From the NCBI GenBank assembly GCA_029907515.1, contig JARYLT010000001.1, positions 1 to 64,000 on the forward strand: a stretch of 64,000 nucleotides of DNA, written 5' to 3'. This DNA comes from Spirochaetota bacterium. GTDB lineage: Bacteria; Spirochaetota; UBA4802; UB4802. Positions within the stretch are counted from its first letter, which is position 1. Each line of letters starts with the position of its first letter. Under the pieces are notes generated by a model, which was not told the DNA's origin, did no database searches, and saw nothing but the letters and a program-made list of their open reading frames with translations. The translations under genes and the position numbers were made by a program. Below are positions 1 to 8,551 of this stretch, one piece after another.

Positions 1-240
1 ATGTATGGTTTCACAGGAAAAAGAGATGAAATACTGGACTGTTAGATTTATTGTGCAGATATGTATTGTGCCTGGCAACGGGGGATTGTGGAAAACACCA
101 ACAGGTTATATCGATATTTTTTTGCCAAAGAAAAAAGTTTTGCTTATGTAAGCGATGAGGGAATAGTTAGCATAACTATAATGATACATACAACTCCGGA
201 TAAATCTAATGTATGGAAATCTTTGTATGAGGTTTTATAG
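1..240 (+). pseudogene. IS30-family transposase, C-terminal remnant
   Basis: Frame 1 reads a recognisable IS30-type DDE transposase tail: a W-Q-R-G-x-x-E-N-T-N block (about bases 73-102) followed near the end by TPDKSN-WKSLYEVL, the usual 'NxTPRKxLGWKTPxEVF' end of the family. An in-frame TAG at 43-45 interrupts it and the conserved Pro/Arg/Lys positions are partly eroded, so it is decayed. The 5' part lies outside the window. No inverted repeat is visible at the right end. The family match is from motif recognition only. Confidence 0.7.
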
Positions 241-377
241 GGAAAACTACATGGTGCACTGCAAACATGTATCTGCATTGTTTTAGCTTTTCAGGAGTAA
301 ATAGTATTTGAAATATAAAAGGCATGTTGTAGTGTGAGTTAAAATAAGCCTTTTTTGTTTGAATTGGAGTATTTTAC

Positions 378-1544
378 ATGAACAAAAAAAAGATTAATAT
401 ATTAATTATAAATTATGAGTTTCCTCCCTTAGGAGGTGGGGGAGGTGTTGCAACCTATGACCTGGCATTGGAGTGGGTAAAGACAGCAAATGTGCATGTT
501 ATCACTTCATCATTTAAAGGGTTACCCTCCTATGAAAATATTAATGGGATTCATGTGCACAGGGTAAAGATTTTATTTAGAAAATCAAGGGATGCAGCTA
601 CATTTATTTCAATGTTTAGCTACCTGCCAGCAGGGTTTATACGGGCATTATCGCTTGCCTTAAAATATAAGTTTGATGTTATCAATACACATTTTGTTGT
701 GCCGTCAGGCCCTTTGGGGTATGCCATTTCAAAATTATTTGGTATTCCTAATGTATTATCATTGCATGGAGGTGATATTTATGATCCAAGTAAAAAGCTG
801 TCACCACACCGCAACCGACTTTTCAAAGCTGTCGTGCGCTTTCTTCTGAACAGGGCTGATGTAATTGTGGCACAATCATCAAATACCCGTAATAATGCAA
901 TAGAATACTATGCACCAAAAAAAGAAATTCAAATTATACCGTTAGCCTTCCATCCTCCCGTAATACCACAAACATCACGAAAAATATTGGGTTTGCATGA
1001 AAAGGATTTTATATGTATAACTATTGGAAGATTGATAAAGCGTAAATCAATTGATGTCCTTATCAGGGCGATAGCTCTTGTCAATAAGCCCGCCGTTAAA
1101 CTTCTCATTATGGGAGATGGACCTGAGAGGGAATACTTAGAGGAGCTGGTTAATAAATTGTCATTACTGGACAGGGTAAAATTTTTAGGTTTTGTTGGTG
1201 ATGAGGAAAAATTTGCCTATCTATCACAATCTGATTTGTTTGTACTTACATCAATGCATGAAGGATTTGGTATTGTGTTTATGGAAGCCATGTATTGCGG
1301 ATTGCCCATTGTTGCCACCAATCATGGTGGGCAGGTAGATTTCCTTTCCCATGAACAAAATGCATTGCTCATTAATGTTGGCGATACAAAAGGATGTGCT
1401 GAAAGTATTATGAGATTTTATAACGATAAAAAGCTCTATACACGCTGTTCTGTGAATAATAAAAAAAAGATTTCAACCTTTTATGCCGAAAATGTAGCAG
1501 GTCGGTATATGAATATTTTTTTAAGTCTAATAGATAGAAAATGA
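378..1544 (+). CDS. GT4-family (GT-B) glycosyltransferase
   Basis: A 388-residue retaining glycosyltransferase of the GT4 type, expected to move a sugar from a nucleotide-sugar donor to a lipid- or polysaccharide-linked acceptor at the cytoplasmic face of the inner membrane. The N-terminal Rossmann domain opens with a glycine-rich loop (PPLGGGGGV, about residues 17-25); the C-terminal domain carries the E-x7-E donor signature HEGFGIVFMEA at about residues 294-304, followed by GLPIVAT. There is no signal peptide. A GGAG lies 9 bases before the ATG. The stop overlaps the next gene by four bases (ATGA), so the two are probably cotranslated. Acceptor and sugar cannot be told from sequence. Confidence 0.88.
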   Translation: MNKKKINILIINYEFPPLGGGGGVATYDLALEWVKTANVHVITSSFKGLPSYENINGIHVHRVKILFRKSRDAATFISMFSYLPAGFIRALSLALKYKFDVINTHFVVPSGPLGYAISKLFGIPNVLSLHGGDIYDPSKKLSPHRNRLFKAVVRFLLNRADVIVAQSSNTRNNAIEYYAPKKEIQIIPLAFHPPVIPQTSRKILGLHEKDFICITIGRLIKRKSIDVLIRAIALVNKPAVKLLIMGDGPEREYLEELVNKLSLLDRVKFLGFVGDEEKFAYLSQSDLFVLTSMHEGFGIVFMEAMYCGLPIVATNHGGQVDFLSHEQNALLINVGDTKGCAESIMRFYNDKKLYTRCSVNNKKKISTFYAENVAGRYMNIFLSLIDRK

Positions 1545-2188
1545 AAATTAAAACAGCACTCATTACACAAAATAAGGAATTGGTTCAGGAAGTAAGAATG
1601 CTTCAGATTTTAGATGTAAGTGTTCATGGTACTATTAATACTCTTAAAGATGAGGGTTTTGATATTGCATTATTTGATACTGAACAAATTGACATAAGCG
1701 ATGCACAATTTTATCTTTCAAAGTTACGTAAGCGTTTTCAACAATTACCGGTTATTCTTATTGTACGGGCAGGATATTTAGAATCAATAAACAGGGACTG
1801 GTTTTTTGATGATTTTATTGTGTTCCCTTTCAGAAAAGGTGAATTAAAAACACGTATTGACCGTCTAATTGGTTCTGAAATTGAATTAAAGGAATCGGTT
1901 ATCAAAATTGGCAATATTACCATTGAGCCTGACAAGTATTCGGTAACAGTAAATGATGAGAAGGTAGTGCTGACATATAAGGAATTTGAATTACTAAAAT
2001 TATTGATGGAAAATAAAGGTGTCGTTTTTACACGTCAGGAGTTACTTTCCCAGATATGGGGTGTTGAGTATATAGGGGGATCTCGGACTGTTGACGTTCA
2101 TATCAGGAGACTTAGAATTAAATTGGGTGATGAATTCAATAACATAATAGAAACCATACGAAATGTAGGATATAAGTGCAAAGAATAA
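1541..2188 (+). CDS. OmpR/PhoB-family response regulator, atypical receiver
   Basis: A 215-residue DNA-binding regulator. Residues about 1-112 form a weak receiver-like domain: an acidic residue sits at the usual phosphorylation position (LFDTEQ, D46), but the conserved Lys of the KPF motif is replaced (VFPFR), so phosphorylation-dependent control is uncertain. Residues about 120-213 are a standard winged-helix Trans_reg_C domain (LTYKEFELLKLLMEN, TVDVHIRRLRIKLG, IRNVGYKC). No histidine kinase lies nearby; instead the gene overlaps the upstream glycosyltransferase by ATGA. It could act without phosphorylation or with a remote kinase. Confidence 0.87.
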   Translation: MKIKTALITQNKELVQEVRMLQILDVSVHGTINTLKDEGFDIALFDTEQIDISDAQFYLSKLRKRFQQLPVILIVRAGYLESINRDWFFDDFIVFPFRKGELKTRIDRLIGSEIELKESVIKIGNITIEPDKYSVTVNDEKVVLTYKEFELLKLLMENKGVVFTRQELLSQIWGVEYIGGSRTVDVHIRRLRIKLGDEFNNIIETIRNVGYKCKE

Positions 2189-2279
2189 TTGTAGAAATAT
2201 GCTTGCCAATATGTAAATTACTTAATTAATGTTAAAAAATCTATTATTTACAACGTAGAGAGGATTGAGTGGAACTGTT

Positions 2280-2774
2280 ATGAATCAGTTAAAAAAGATT
2301 GAAAAGGTGCTGGAATCAGCCTTACATGAGGATCTTACACCATACTTTGCTCTGGTAAAAGCAATGAGGAAACACTTACCGTTGTTTGGTTCAACAAAAC
2401 GTATAACTGCTGCATTACTGAAAGAATGCATTGGAGATATCTCAAAGCTTGATATAGCGGAAGTTGCATCATTAAACTTTACAAAAACTTCCGATGGTAC
2501 TATTATCTTTGAAGATATTAAGGATGGGAAAGCCCGAATATTTATTAATATTGGCAAAAACCACAAAATTACGCCAGGAGACCTCATAAGGGAAATATCA
2601 AAGCGTTCAGGGATTGATGGGAAGCTGGTTGGTAAGATTGATATACATTCTACATATTCGTTTATTGAAATACCTGAACAATATGCAGAACTGGTGTTGT
2701 TGTCACTTGACAAAGCGCGAATCAAAGGTGTACCAATTGTGGTGGAACCGGCTAAAAAGAAAAAGAAACAATGA
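2280..2774 (+). CDS. DbpA-type RNA-binding domain protein
   Basis: About 164 residues. The C-terminal half (INIGKNHKITPGDLIREI ... GKIDIHSTYSFIEIP ... IKGVPIVVE) matches the RRM-like DbpA RNA-binding domain normally found at the end of DEAD-box helicases, here without a helicase. It ends in a lysine-rich tail (PAKKKKKQ). The ORF track starts at TTG 2265, but ATG 2280 has a GAGTGGA six bases upstream, whereas the purine run before the TTG is too close. The N-terminal 80 residues are helical with no family I recognise. A role in RNA or ribosome binding is inferred from the domain only. Confidence 0.72.
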   Translation: MNQLKKIEKVLESALHEDLTPYFALVKAMRKHLPLFGSTKRITAALLKECIGDISKLDIAEVASLNFTKTSDGTIIFEDIKDGKARIFINIGKNHKITPGDLIREISKRSGIDGKLVGKIDIHSTYSFIEIPEQYAELVLLSLDKARIKGVPIVVEPAKKKKKQ

Positions 2775-2778
2775 GAAG

Positions 2779-3588
2779 ATGACACCTCGATGTCCTATCT
2801 GTAAATCATCAAAGTTTAAAAGAATTTCAGAGGATCTGCTACTGTGTAAAACGTGTAGCATTATGTATAATGCCAGTCATTCACCAGCAGTATACTCTAC
2901 TGATTACTTTGGCCAGGAATATAAAGCACAGTATGGCAAAACGTATGAAGATGATTTTGAGTCAATATATGCTGCATCACTTTTCAGGCTTTCAATAATA
3001 AAAAAATATTTGGGAAATAACGTATCTGCAAAAAGCCTTCTTGATATTGGGTGTGCTTTAGGGTTTTTTTGCAAAGCTGCCAGAGATGTGGGGTTTGGTG
3101 AAGTTGAAGGTCTTGAAATATCAGAATATGCCGCAAGTTATTGTAAACGCAAATTTAACATCCCGGTTCATATGACAGGATTTGAAGATTTTATTCCTGT
3201 AAAGAAATATGATGTGATAACCGCATGGTTTGTGCTGGAACATTTTACTGACCCGTATGCTATGTTTTATAAAATATATGGCATGCTTGAAGATAATGGC
3301 ATTTTTGCCTGTACGTTGCCATCGTATTTTGGGCCATTATTTTATTGCCAAAGGGACCAGTGGATCAGATCACATCCGCAGGATCACCGTATAGATGTGG
3401 CACCATGGAGTGTTAAAAAACTTTTTCAGCAAATTGGATTTTTTAGCGTCAGATGTTTTCCATCGGGCTACCATCCTGAACGTTTAGGAACTATCGCCCA
3501 AAAATATAAAAAATTGTATAATACCATTGCAAACCTGCTTTGCTTTTCTGATACTATACTGGTGATAGCATCAAAAAAGCCCCAATAA
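2779..3588 (+). CDS. Zinc-ribbon class I SAM-dependent methyltransferase
   Basis: A 269-residue protein starting at ATG 2779, five bases after the previous stop; the longer start in the ORF track would overlap the upstream gene by 160 bases. It opens with a CPIC...C-x2-C zinc ribbon (about residues 5-30), followed by a Rossmann methyltransferase with motif I LLDIGCALGFF, an acidic post-I residue (EGLEIS) and an ITAWFVLEHF motif. This architecture is common in methyltransferases near surface-polysaccharide genes, which fits the glycosyltransferase upstream. The substrate is unknown. Confidence 0.82.
   Translation: MTPRCPICKSSKFKRISEDLLLCKTCSIMYNASHSPAVYSTDYFGQEYKAQYGKTYEDDFESIYAASLFRLSIIKKYLGNNVSAKSLLDIGCALGFFCKAARDVGFGEVEGLEISEYAASYCKRKFNIPVHMTGFEDFIPVKKYDVITAWFVLEHFTDPYAMFYKIYGMLEDNGIFACTLPSYFGPLFYCQRDQWIRSHPQDHRIDVAPWSVKKLFQQIGFFSVRCFPSGYHPERLGTIAQKYKKLYNTIANLLCFSDTILVIASKKPQ
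3489..3497 (+). repeat. AACTATCGC over-represented 9-mer (first of 11 copies)
   Basis: The word AACTATCGC or its complement GCGATAGTT occurs, by hand count, at 3489, 8591, 14661, 17613, 23993, 29749, 35642, 41395, 53533, 62180 and 63629. Five copies read AACTATCGC and six GCGATAGTT on the + strand. Eight are inside genes, in different reading frames, and three are intergenic (17613, 62180, 63629). The copies at 62180 and 63629 share the longer CAGTAACTATCGC and face each other across the GH1 gene. Function unknown. Confidence 0.75.
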
Positions 3589-3592
3589 ATTC

Positions 3593-3620
3593 TTGACACA
3601 AAACACAATACGTTTAGAAT
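3593..3620 (+). promoter_or_regulatory. Putative sigma-70 promoter for rpmH-rnpA block
   Basis: TTGACA (3593-3598), 16-base spacer, TAGAAT (3615-3620), just after the methyltransferase stop and about 140 bases upstream of rpmH. The -35 is consensus and the -10 differs at one position. No DnaA-box cluster is obvious in the rest of the leader. Confidence 0.55.
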
Positions 3621-3761
3621 AGCATTTTTGTTGTGTATTACATAAAAGTTGTGCTATTGTAAACAATACATGTAACGTAGCTGAAAATTCTATATATTTT
3701 ACTGTAATCATATACGATTTTTACTACTTTGAACTAATATTCTTAACAATGAGGTGGGATG

Positions 3762-3920
3762 ATGAAAAGGACATTTCAACCAAGTGTAATCAAACGATTA
3801 CGGACACATGGATTCAGGGCAAGAATGAGTACCAGGGCAGGACAGGAAGTATTGCGCAGGAGAAGACAAAAGGGTAGATACAAATTAACTGTTTCTGACG
3901 AAAAGCGAAATTCAAAGTAA
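3762..3920 (+). CDS. rpmH: 50S ribosomal protein L34
   Basis: A 52-residue, very basic protein too short for the ORF track. It has the L34 signature: KRTFQPS at residues 2-8, THGFRARM at about 15-22, and a C-terminal [11 protein letters not shown]34 is a late-assembling protein of the large ribosomal subunit. ATG codons at 3759 and 3762 are adjacent; the second is chosen because GAGGTGGG (3751-3758) is better spaced for it. It is followed by rnpA 22 bases downstream, the classic order near the replication origin, although dnaA and dnaN are not in this window. Confidence 0.96.
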   Translation: MKRTFQPSVIKRLRTHGFRARMSTRAGQEVLRRRRQKGRYKLTVSDEKRNSK

Positions 3921-3942
3921 TTCTTGGTAATATCATTATTCC

Positions 3943-4308
3943 GTGAAAAGGAGATATTCATTAAAGGGGCTGAAGAGATTTAAAGAAGTCATTGCTAACG
4001 GAAAAAGAGTATATGGCAAAGGGATGAGAATGATAGTGTATATGAAACCATTACAGGCGGAAGGGAACATGAACAATATATTACAATCCCGTTTTGCCAT
4101 AGTGGTTACTAAAACCTATGGAAATGCAGTTGAACGGAATAGAATAAAAAGGCAAATTCGTTCCATTTTGGTTACTCTGATGCCCCAGATGCGACAGGGT
4201 TTTGCTGTTATTATATTTCCGGACACCACCTGTAAGGCTATGCAATATAATCATCTTGTTGTATCAGTTAAACAAGTATTGCTTAAATCAGGAGTACTAA
4301 AACAGTGA
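3943..4308 (+). CDS. rnpA: Ribonuclease P protein component
   Basis: A 121-residue basic protein that helps the RNase P RNA bind and cleave precursor tRNA. The family's RNR signature is intact ([10 protein letters not shown], about residues 64-73), preceded by the [13 protein letters not shown] strand. It starts at GTG 3943 (VKRRYSLKG), where the typical '[11 protein letters not shown]' N-terminus begins; the ribosome binding site is weak. The stop overlaps yidD by GTGA. Confidence 0.95.
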   Translation: MKRRYSLKGLKRFKEVIANGKRVYGKGMRMIVYMKPLQAEGNMNNILQSRFAIVVTKTYGNAVERNRIKRQIRSILVTLMPQMRQGFAVIIFPDTTCKAMQYNHLVVSVKQVLLKSGVLKQ

Positions 4309-4526
4309 AGATAAATATGGTTACCATACCGGTAGTGTTAATAAAATTATATAAACTTGTGATTTCACCGGTATTACCCAATGCTTGTAGATTTTATCCA
4401 ACGTGTTCTCAATATGCAATTGAGGCATTGACCAGGTATGGGCTTTTCAAGGGTGGTTTTTTATCAATTAAAAGGATACTTCGCTGTCATCCATTTTGTG
4501 ATGGTGGGTATGACCCTGTCCCCTGA
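4305..4526 (+). CDS. yidD: Membrane protein insertion efficiency factor YidD
   Basis: A 73-residue protein with the hallmark YidD core: [11 protein letters not shown], then [15 protein letters not shown] (about residues 28-42), then a [13 protein letters not shown] end. YidD assists YidC-dependent membrane insertion and lies at the membrane through an amphipathic helix. The GTG start at 4305 overlaps the rnpA stop by four bases, implying coupled translation; an ATG four codons later is an alternative start. Length and place between rnpA and yidC are standard. Confidence 0.95.
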   Translation: MKINMVTIPVVLIKLYKLVISPVLPNACRFYPTCSQYAIEALTRYGLFKGGFLSIKRILRCHPFCDGGYDPVP

Positions 4527-4641
4527 TTATCATTTTTAAGTTCAGAAAAATATTCCCTTCCTGTTATCTCCTTTCCACGGTATGCTAGTATATATATGTG
4601 GTATTGTTGTACCTGAGTAAAAAATTTATCAAGAGGTTGTC

Positions 4642-6264
4642 ATGGAAAAAAGGGCTTTAATTGCTGTGTTATTATCTTTAGGTGTATGGATACTGTGGTT
4701 TTATTTATTTCCGCCACAGGAAAAAACACCTCCGGTCCCGGAAAAAAGTGCTGAAACTGCAACAGTGCAAACTGAAGAAATACAAAAACCTGAAATTTCT
4801 GTAGTTTCAAAATTTCAGCAAACTTTTACAAAAAAGGAAGAAGTTACCATTGATGCAAAATACTATACAGCAGTACTTTCCAATGAGGATGGACAATGTA
4901 CATCGTTTATTGATAAAGTAAGAAATATAGAATTAATTGTAACTAAATCAAAATTTGATGCTAAAGGTTTTTTTGATTTCCCTGTTCATTTTTCAACGGG
5001 TGAGTTTTTGCATGCTAAGGATATACCTCCTGCATTATGGAAAATGCAAAAAGATGCATCAGCAGTGCGCTTTTCCACAGTTGCTATCGTACAAAAAAAT
5101 CCACTGGAAATTTCAAAGAAATTTACGTATAACGAAACAGGACAATATTTTGTTGTATCGTATGCTATCACTAATAAAGGACAGGGTGAATTTACATTTC
5201 CTGAAGGGGGTGTAATATTTTCCCCATCTGATTTTTTAGGGCCATCAATGGATTTTGATAATTCATATAATGAGTTACATGGTATCTATTATATTAATGA
5301 TAGTTTTGAAAAAGCGCGTAAGGGTGGCGGATTTTTTTCAGCACCAGAAGACCTCAAGAGGGAAAACGGTGTGGTACAATGGGCTGGCATAATGAGCAGG
5401 TATTATCTGTTAATTATGATACCACAGGGTTTTGCTGGCTCAGGTGTGGTATATGATAACAGGAAGCATACGGGTTTCAGGACGGGTATTGTGGTACCGG
5501 TCAAACCACTGAAACCTGGTGAAACAATAACACATGAATTTAAAGTATATGTTGGTCCAAAAAATAAAGATAAGCTTCTTGCTGTTGACAAGCACATTGG
5601 TGATGCTGCGGATGTCAGCAAGTGGATTGAACCTATCAGGGACTTTATGATGTGGTGCCTGCTTGAAATAAACAGGCTGATAGGAAATTTAGGGTGGTCA
5701 CTGGTAATATTTTCTGTTATTACAAAAATAATGTTTTTACCATTGACTCAACGCTCCACGGAATCCATGAAGAAGATGCAGGAATTGAATCCTGTGATTC
5801 AGGAATTGCGTGAAAAATATAAGGATAAGCCTGATGTTTTGAATAAAAAGATAATGGAAGTTTACAAAAAGAATAAAGTGAATCCAATGGGTGGTTGTTT
5901 GCCGCTGCTTTTGCAGATGCCTTTCTTTTTTGCACTGTACAGCGCTCTGATAAATTCAGTAGATTTATGGCAGGCGCCCTTTATTTTGTGGATAAAGGAT
6001 TTGTCATTGCCTGATACAATTTACAGGATAGCTGGATTTAATATTAATATTTTGCCCCTGGTTATGACAGGAACAACATATCTGCAGCAAAAGATGTCTT
6101 CAGCCGAAGTCACTCAGCAACAGAAGATGTTAATGCTCATGCCGTTAATATTTATTGTTATCTTCTGGAATATGCCCTCAGGGCTGGTATTGTACTGGAT
6201 TATGCAAAATGTATTGCAGATAGGCCATCAGATGCTTATTAATAAAATTGGCAAAAAAAAGTAA
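4642..6264 (+). CDS. yidC: Membrane protein insertase YidC
   Basis: A 540-residue insertase. An N-terminal membrane helix (about residues 5-25) is followed by a proline/glutamate-rich linker and a large periplasmic P1-type beta domain (to about residue 330), the arrangement of Gram-negative YidC. The conserved membrane core follows: GWSLVIFSVITKIMFLPLTQ with the conserved Arg in TQRST, the cytoplasmic coiled segment MKKMQELNPVIQELREKY, MGGCLPLLLQMPFFFALY, and the last helices ending in a lysine tail. An AGAGG precedes the ATG. It inserts membrane proteins with or without SecYEG. Confidence 0.96.
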   Translation: MEKRALIAVLLSLGVWILWFYLFPPQEKTPPVPEKSAETATVQTEEIQKPEISVVSKFQQTFTKKEEVTIDAKYYTAVLSNEDGQCTSFIDKVRNIELIVTKSKFDAKGFFDFPVHFSTGEFLHAKDIPPALWKMQKDASAVRFSTVAIVQKNPLEISKKFTYNETGQYFVVSYAITNKGQGEFTFPEGGVIFSPSDFLGPSMDFDNSYNELHGIYYINDSFEKARKGGGFFSAPEDLKRENGVVQWAGIMSRYYLLIMIPQGFAGSGVVYDNRKHTGFRTGIVVPVKPLKPGETITHEFKVYVGPKNKDKLLAVDKHIGDAADVSKWIEPIRDFMMWCLLEINRLIGNLGWSLVIFSVITKIMFLPLTQRSTESMKKMQELNPVIQELREKYKDKPDVLNKKIMEVYKKNKVNPMGGCLPLLLQMPFFFALYSALINSVDLWQAPFILWIKDLSLPDTIYRIAGFNINILPLVMTGTTYLQQKMSSAEVTQQQKMLMLMPLIFIVIFWNMPSGLVLYWIMQNVLQIGHQMLINKIGKKK

Positions 6265-6533
6265 TACAAATTTTTGTGTGAAATGTGAGGATTTTATAAG
6301 TACATTATCTTCAGGAAAGTTACCCATAGTCGTTACAACCACCATGCGAAGTGGTTAATATATTAATGAGGTTATGCAGATAAGCGATTTTATTAGATCA
6401 TTTTGATGAACATGTTATACAGTATTTGAGATTAAAGTACTAAGGTGAAATATTTATAATTAAAAGGAGGGAAGATACATCACCATACAAACAAGTGAAC
6501 TATTATTATCAAAGTTTCGTAGGAGGCGTGAAC

Positions 6534-7172
6534 ATGAAGGTGTTAGATATTGAAGGGAAAACTGTTGAAGAAGCAACGAAGAAAGCCTTATCATTATTAA
6601 AAATTAATGATATGAACAAAATCAATATTGAAGTGCTGGATGAAGGGAAAAGCGGGATCTTTGGTTTTGGCATATCACGCCCTGCTAAAATACGAGTATA
6701 TTACCAACAGGAAGATGATATTGGCCAACAGGCAAAGGAAATTATTGAAAAGATTTTGATGCTGATGGAAGTTGACGCAAAGGTTAAAGATTATAAGGAA
6801 AGCGAAAATAAAGTATATGTTGAACTGGAAAGCTCAAGTTCGGGATTAATTATAGGTAAAAAAGGGAAAACCCTGGAGGCATTGCAGTTTATGGTTAACC
6901 TTCTGGTCAATAAAATGACCAATTCAGAAAAAAAGATCATACTTGATATTGAATCATACAGGGCAAAAAGAGAAAAAGCGTTGCGTAAATTATCCAAAGA
7001 AATTGCATTGAAAGTTGCCCGAACGGGTAAGCCATGGACGTTAGAACCCATGAATCCATTTGAACGGCGGCTTATACATTTGACATTGCAAAATGATTCA
7101 AAGGTTACCACCAAGAGTGAGGGACAGGGCATTTACAGAAAGGTAAAAATTATGCCTGTGGAAAAAAGGTAA
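6534..7172 (+). CDS. jag: Jag/KhpB RNA-binding protein (Jag_N-KH-R3H)
   Basis: 212 residues from ATG 6534, which has a perfect AGGAGG eight bases upstream; the ORF-track start 13 codons earlier lacks a comparable site. The Jag_N domain (about 1-50, KTVEEATKKALSLL...GIFGFG), a KH domain with GLIIGKKGKTLEALQ, and an R3H domain with the Arg-x3-His signature (ERRLIHLTLQ) follow in order. The family is an RNA-binding partner of KhpA, linked in other bacteria to cell-envelope and division control. Its stop overlaps the mnmE start by one base (TAATG). Confidence 0.94.
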   Translation: MKVLDIEGKTVEEATKKALSLLKINDMNKINIEVLDEGKSGIFGFGISRPAKIRVYYQQEDDIGQQAKEIIEKILMLMEVDAKVKDYKESENKVYVELESSSSGLIIGKKGKTLEALQFMVNLLVNKMTNSEKKIILDIESYRAKREKALRKLSKEIALKVARTGKPWTLEPMNPFERRLIHLTLQNDSKVTTKSEGQGIYRKVKIMPVEKR

Positions 7173-8539
7173 TGCAGATGGATGATACGATATGTGCTCC
7201 CGCAACTCCGCCGGTACATTCACCAATAGCCATTATACGGATAAGCGGCCCTGATTCATTACGGGTCGCTTCTTCTATATTCAGGGCACAACAGCATACA
7301 CAGAAATTTATTCCGCGATATGCGTATTATGGTATCATTCATGATAACAATGAAGAAATTGATGATTGTATTGTAATCTATTATAAAAGCCCGCAAAGCT
7401 ACACAGGTGAGGACATGGTGGAAATATTCTGTCATGGCAATCCGATCATAGTAAATAAAATAATTAATTGTATTGTTGCACTCAATGTGCGGATAGCTGA
7501 ACCAGGTGAGTTTACCAGACGTGCATTTTTACATGGCAAGATGGACCTGACCGAAGCTGAGGCTATAAACCATATTATCGCTGCACGCAGTGAATGGGAG
7601 ATAGCAACTGCAATACAGCAAAAGCATGGATCACTGAAAAATGCAATCAATGATATTAAACAGCACATCATTGAATTAAAAGCAGATATTGAATGTGCTA
7701 TTGACTTTGTGGATGAGGATATTGAGATTATATCGTTTGAAAATGCACAGCAAAGGATGCACACGATAATTAATAAAATACAGGACATTCTTAATAGATG
7801 CAGGATTGGCCAGCACCTTTCTCACGGCATTGATATTGCAATTGTTGGGAAGCCCAACGCAGGTAAATCCAGCTTTTTGAACTGTATACTCAATCATGAA
7901 CGAGCAATTGTGTCAGATACGCCAGGGACAACCCGCGATGTGATAAAAGAATCGGTTTCAATTAAAGGTATTCAATGCAACTTGCTTGATACAGCTGGTA
8001 TACATAAAAAAGCAGATGGGATTGAACTTTTGGGTGTGCAGCGCAGCTACAGGCTGATAGATGAGGTGTCTCTTATAATTTTTATCATTGATGCTGTGAC
8101 AGGCATGACTTCTGACGATGAACACATCCTGGAATTGATTAAGGAAAAACCGTTTATACCAGTCATTAATAAAACTGATATTGCACCAAAAGAATCAATA
8201 GCAATAATTCAGGATGCCATTGATCAAAAAGGAATTGTCTTTTCTGCAAAAACAGGCTATGGTATCCCTGCACTGGAGGATGCAGTATATCAATGTATCA
8301 GGTCACAGTATGTTGAATACAAAAATTCATTTATTGCCGACATTCGTATGATTCAGTTACTGGAACAGTCTCTGGTATATGCACAGGAAGCGCTTCACCA
8401 GATGGCTATCAGCAGCCCACATGAAATTGTTGCATCAGCGCTTCAAAATGTTATCGATACAATAGGAGCGGTCACTGGCGAAATATCTGTTGATGATGTT
8501 CTGAATTCAATTTTTTCACGCTTTTGCATTGGCAAGTGA
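7172..8539 (+). CDS. mnmE: tRNA modification GTPase MnmE
   Basis: A 455-residue GTPase that, with MnmG, installs the (carboxymethyl)aminomethyl group on wobble uridine 34 of certain tRNAs. The N-terminal tetrahydrofolate-binding domain starts with DDTICAPATPP; the G domain has G1 GKPNAGKSS (about residue 226), G2/G3 TPGTTRD and DTAGI, and G4 NKTD. The protein ends in the diagnostic FCIGK with its catalytic Cys. ATG 7172 overlaps the jag stop; an in-frame ATG two codons later is also possible. Confidence 0.96.
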   Translation: MQMDDTICAPATPPVHSPIAIIRISGPDSLRVASSIFRAQQHTQKFIPRYAYYGIIHDNNEEIDDCIVIYYKSPQSYTGEDMVEIFCHGNPIIVNKIINCIVALNVRIAEPGEFTRRAFLHGKMDLTEAEAINHIIAARSEWEIATAIQQKHGSLKNAINDIKQHIIELKADIECAIDFVDEDIEIISFENAQQRMHTIINKIQDILNRCRIGQHLSHGIDIAIVGKPNAGKSSFLNCILNHERAIVSDTPGTTRDVIKESVSIKGIQCNLLDTAGIHKKADGIELLGVQRSYRLIDEVSLIIFIIDAVTGMTSDDEHILELIKEKPFIPVINKTDIAPKESIAIIQDAIDQKGIVFSAKTGYGIPALEDAVYQCIRSQYVEYKNSFIADIRMIQLLEQSLVYAQEALHQMAISSPHEIVASALQNVIDTIGAVTGEISVDDVLNSIFSRFCIGK

Positions 8540-8551
8540 TGTTACAACAGT

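Noticed and set aside
2614-2778. Upstream extension of the methyltransferase ORF
   Set aside because: Overlaps the DbpA-like gene by about 160 bases, while ATG 2779 starts cleanly at the conserved zinc ribbon.
2285-2785. 166-aa minus-strand ORF
   Set aside because: Antisense to the DbpA-like gene, whose domain and frame are well supported.
6337-6356. AACCAC-8-GTGGTT hairpin between yidC and jag
   Set aside because: Six pairs, no U-run and no known RNA family pattern; not enough to call a terminator or RNA gene.
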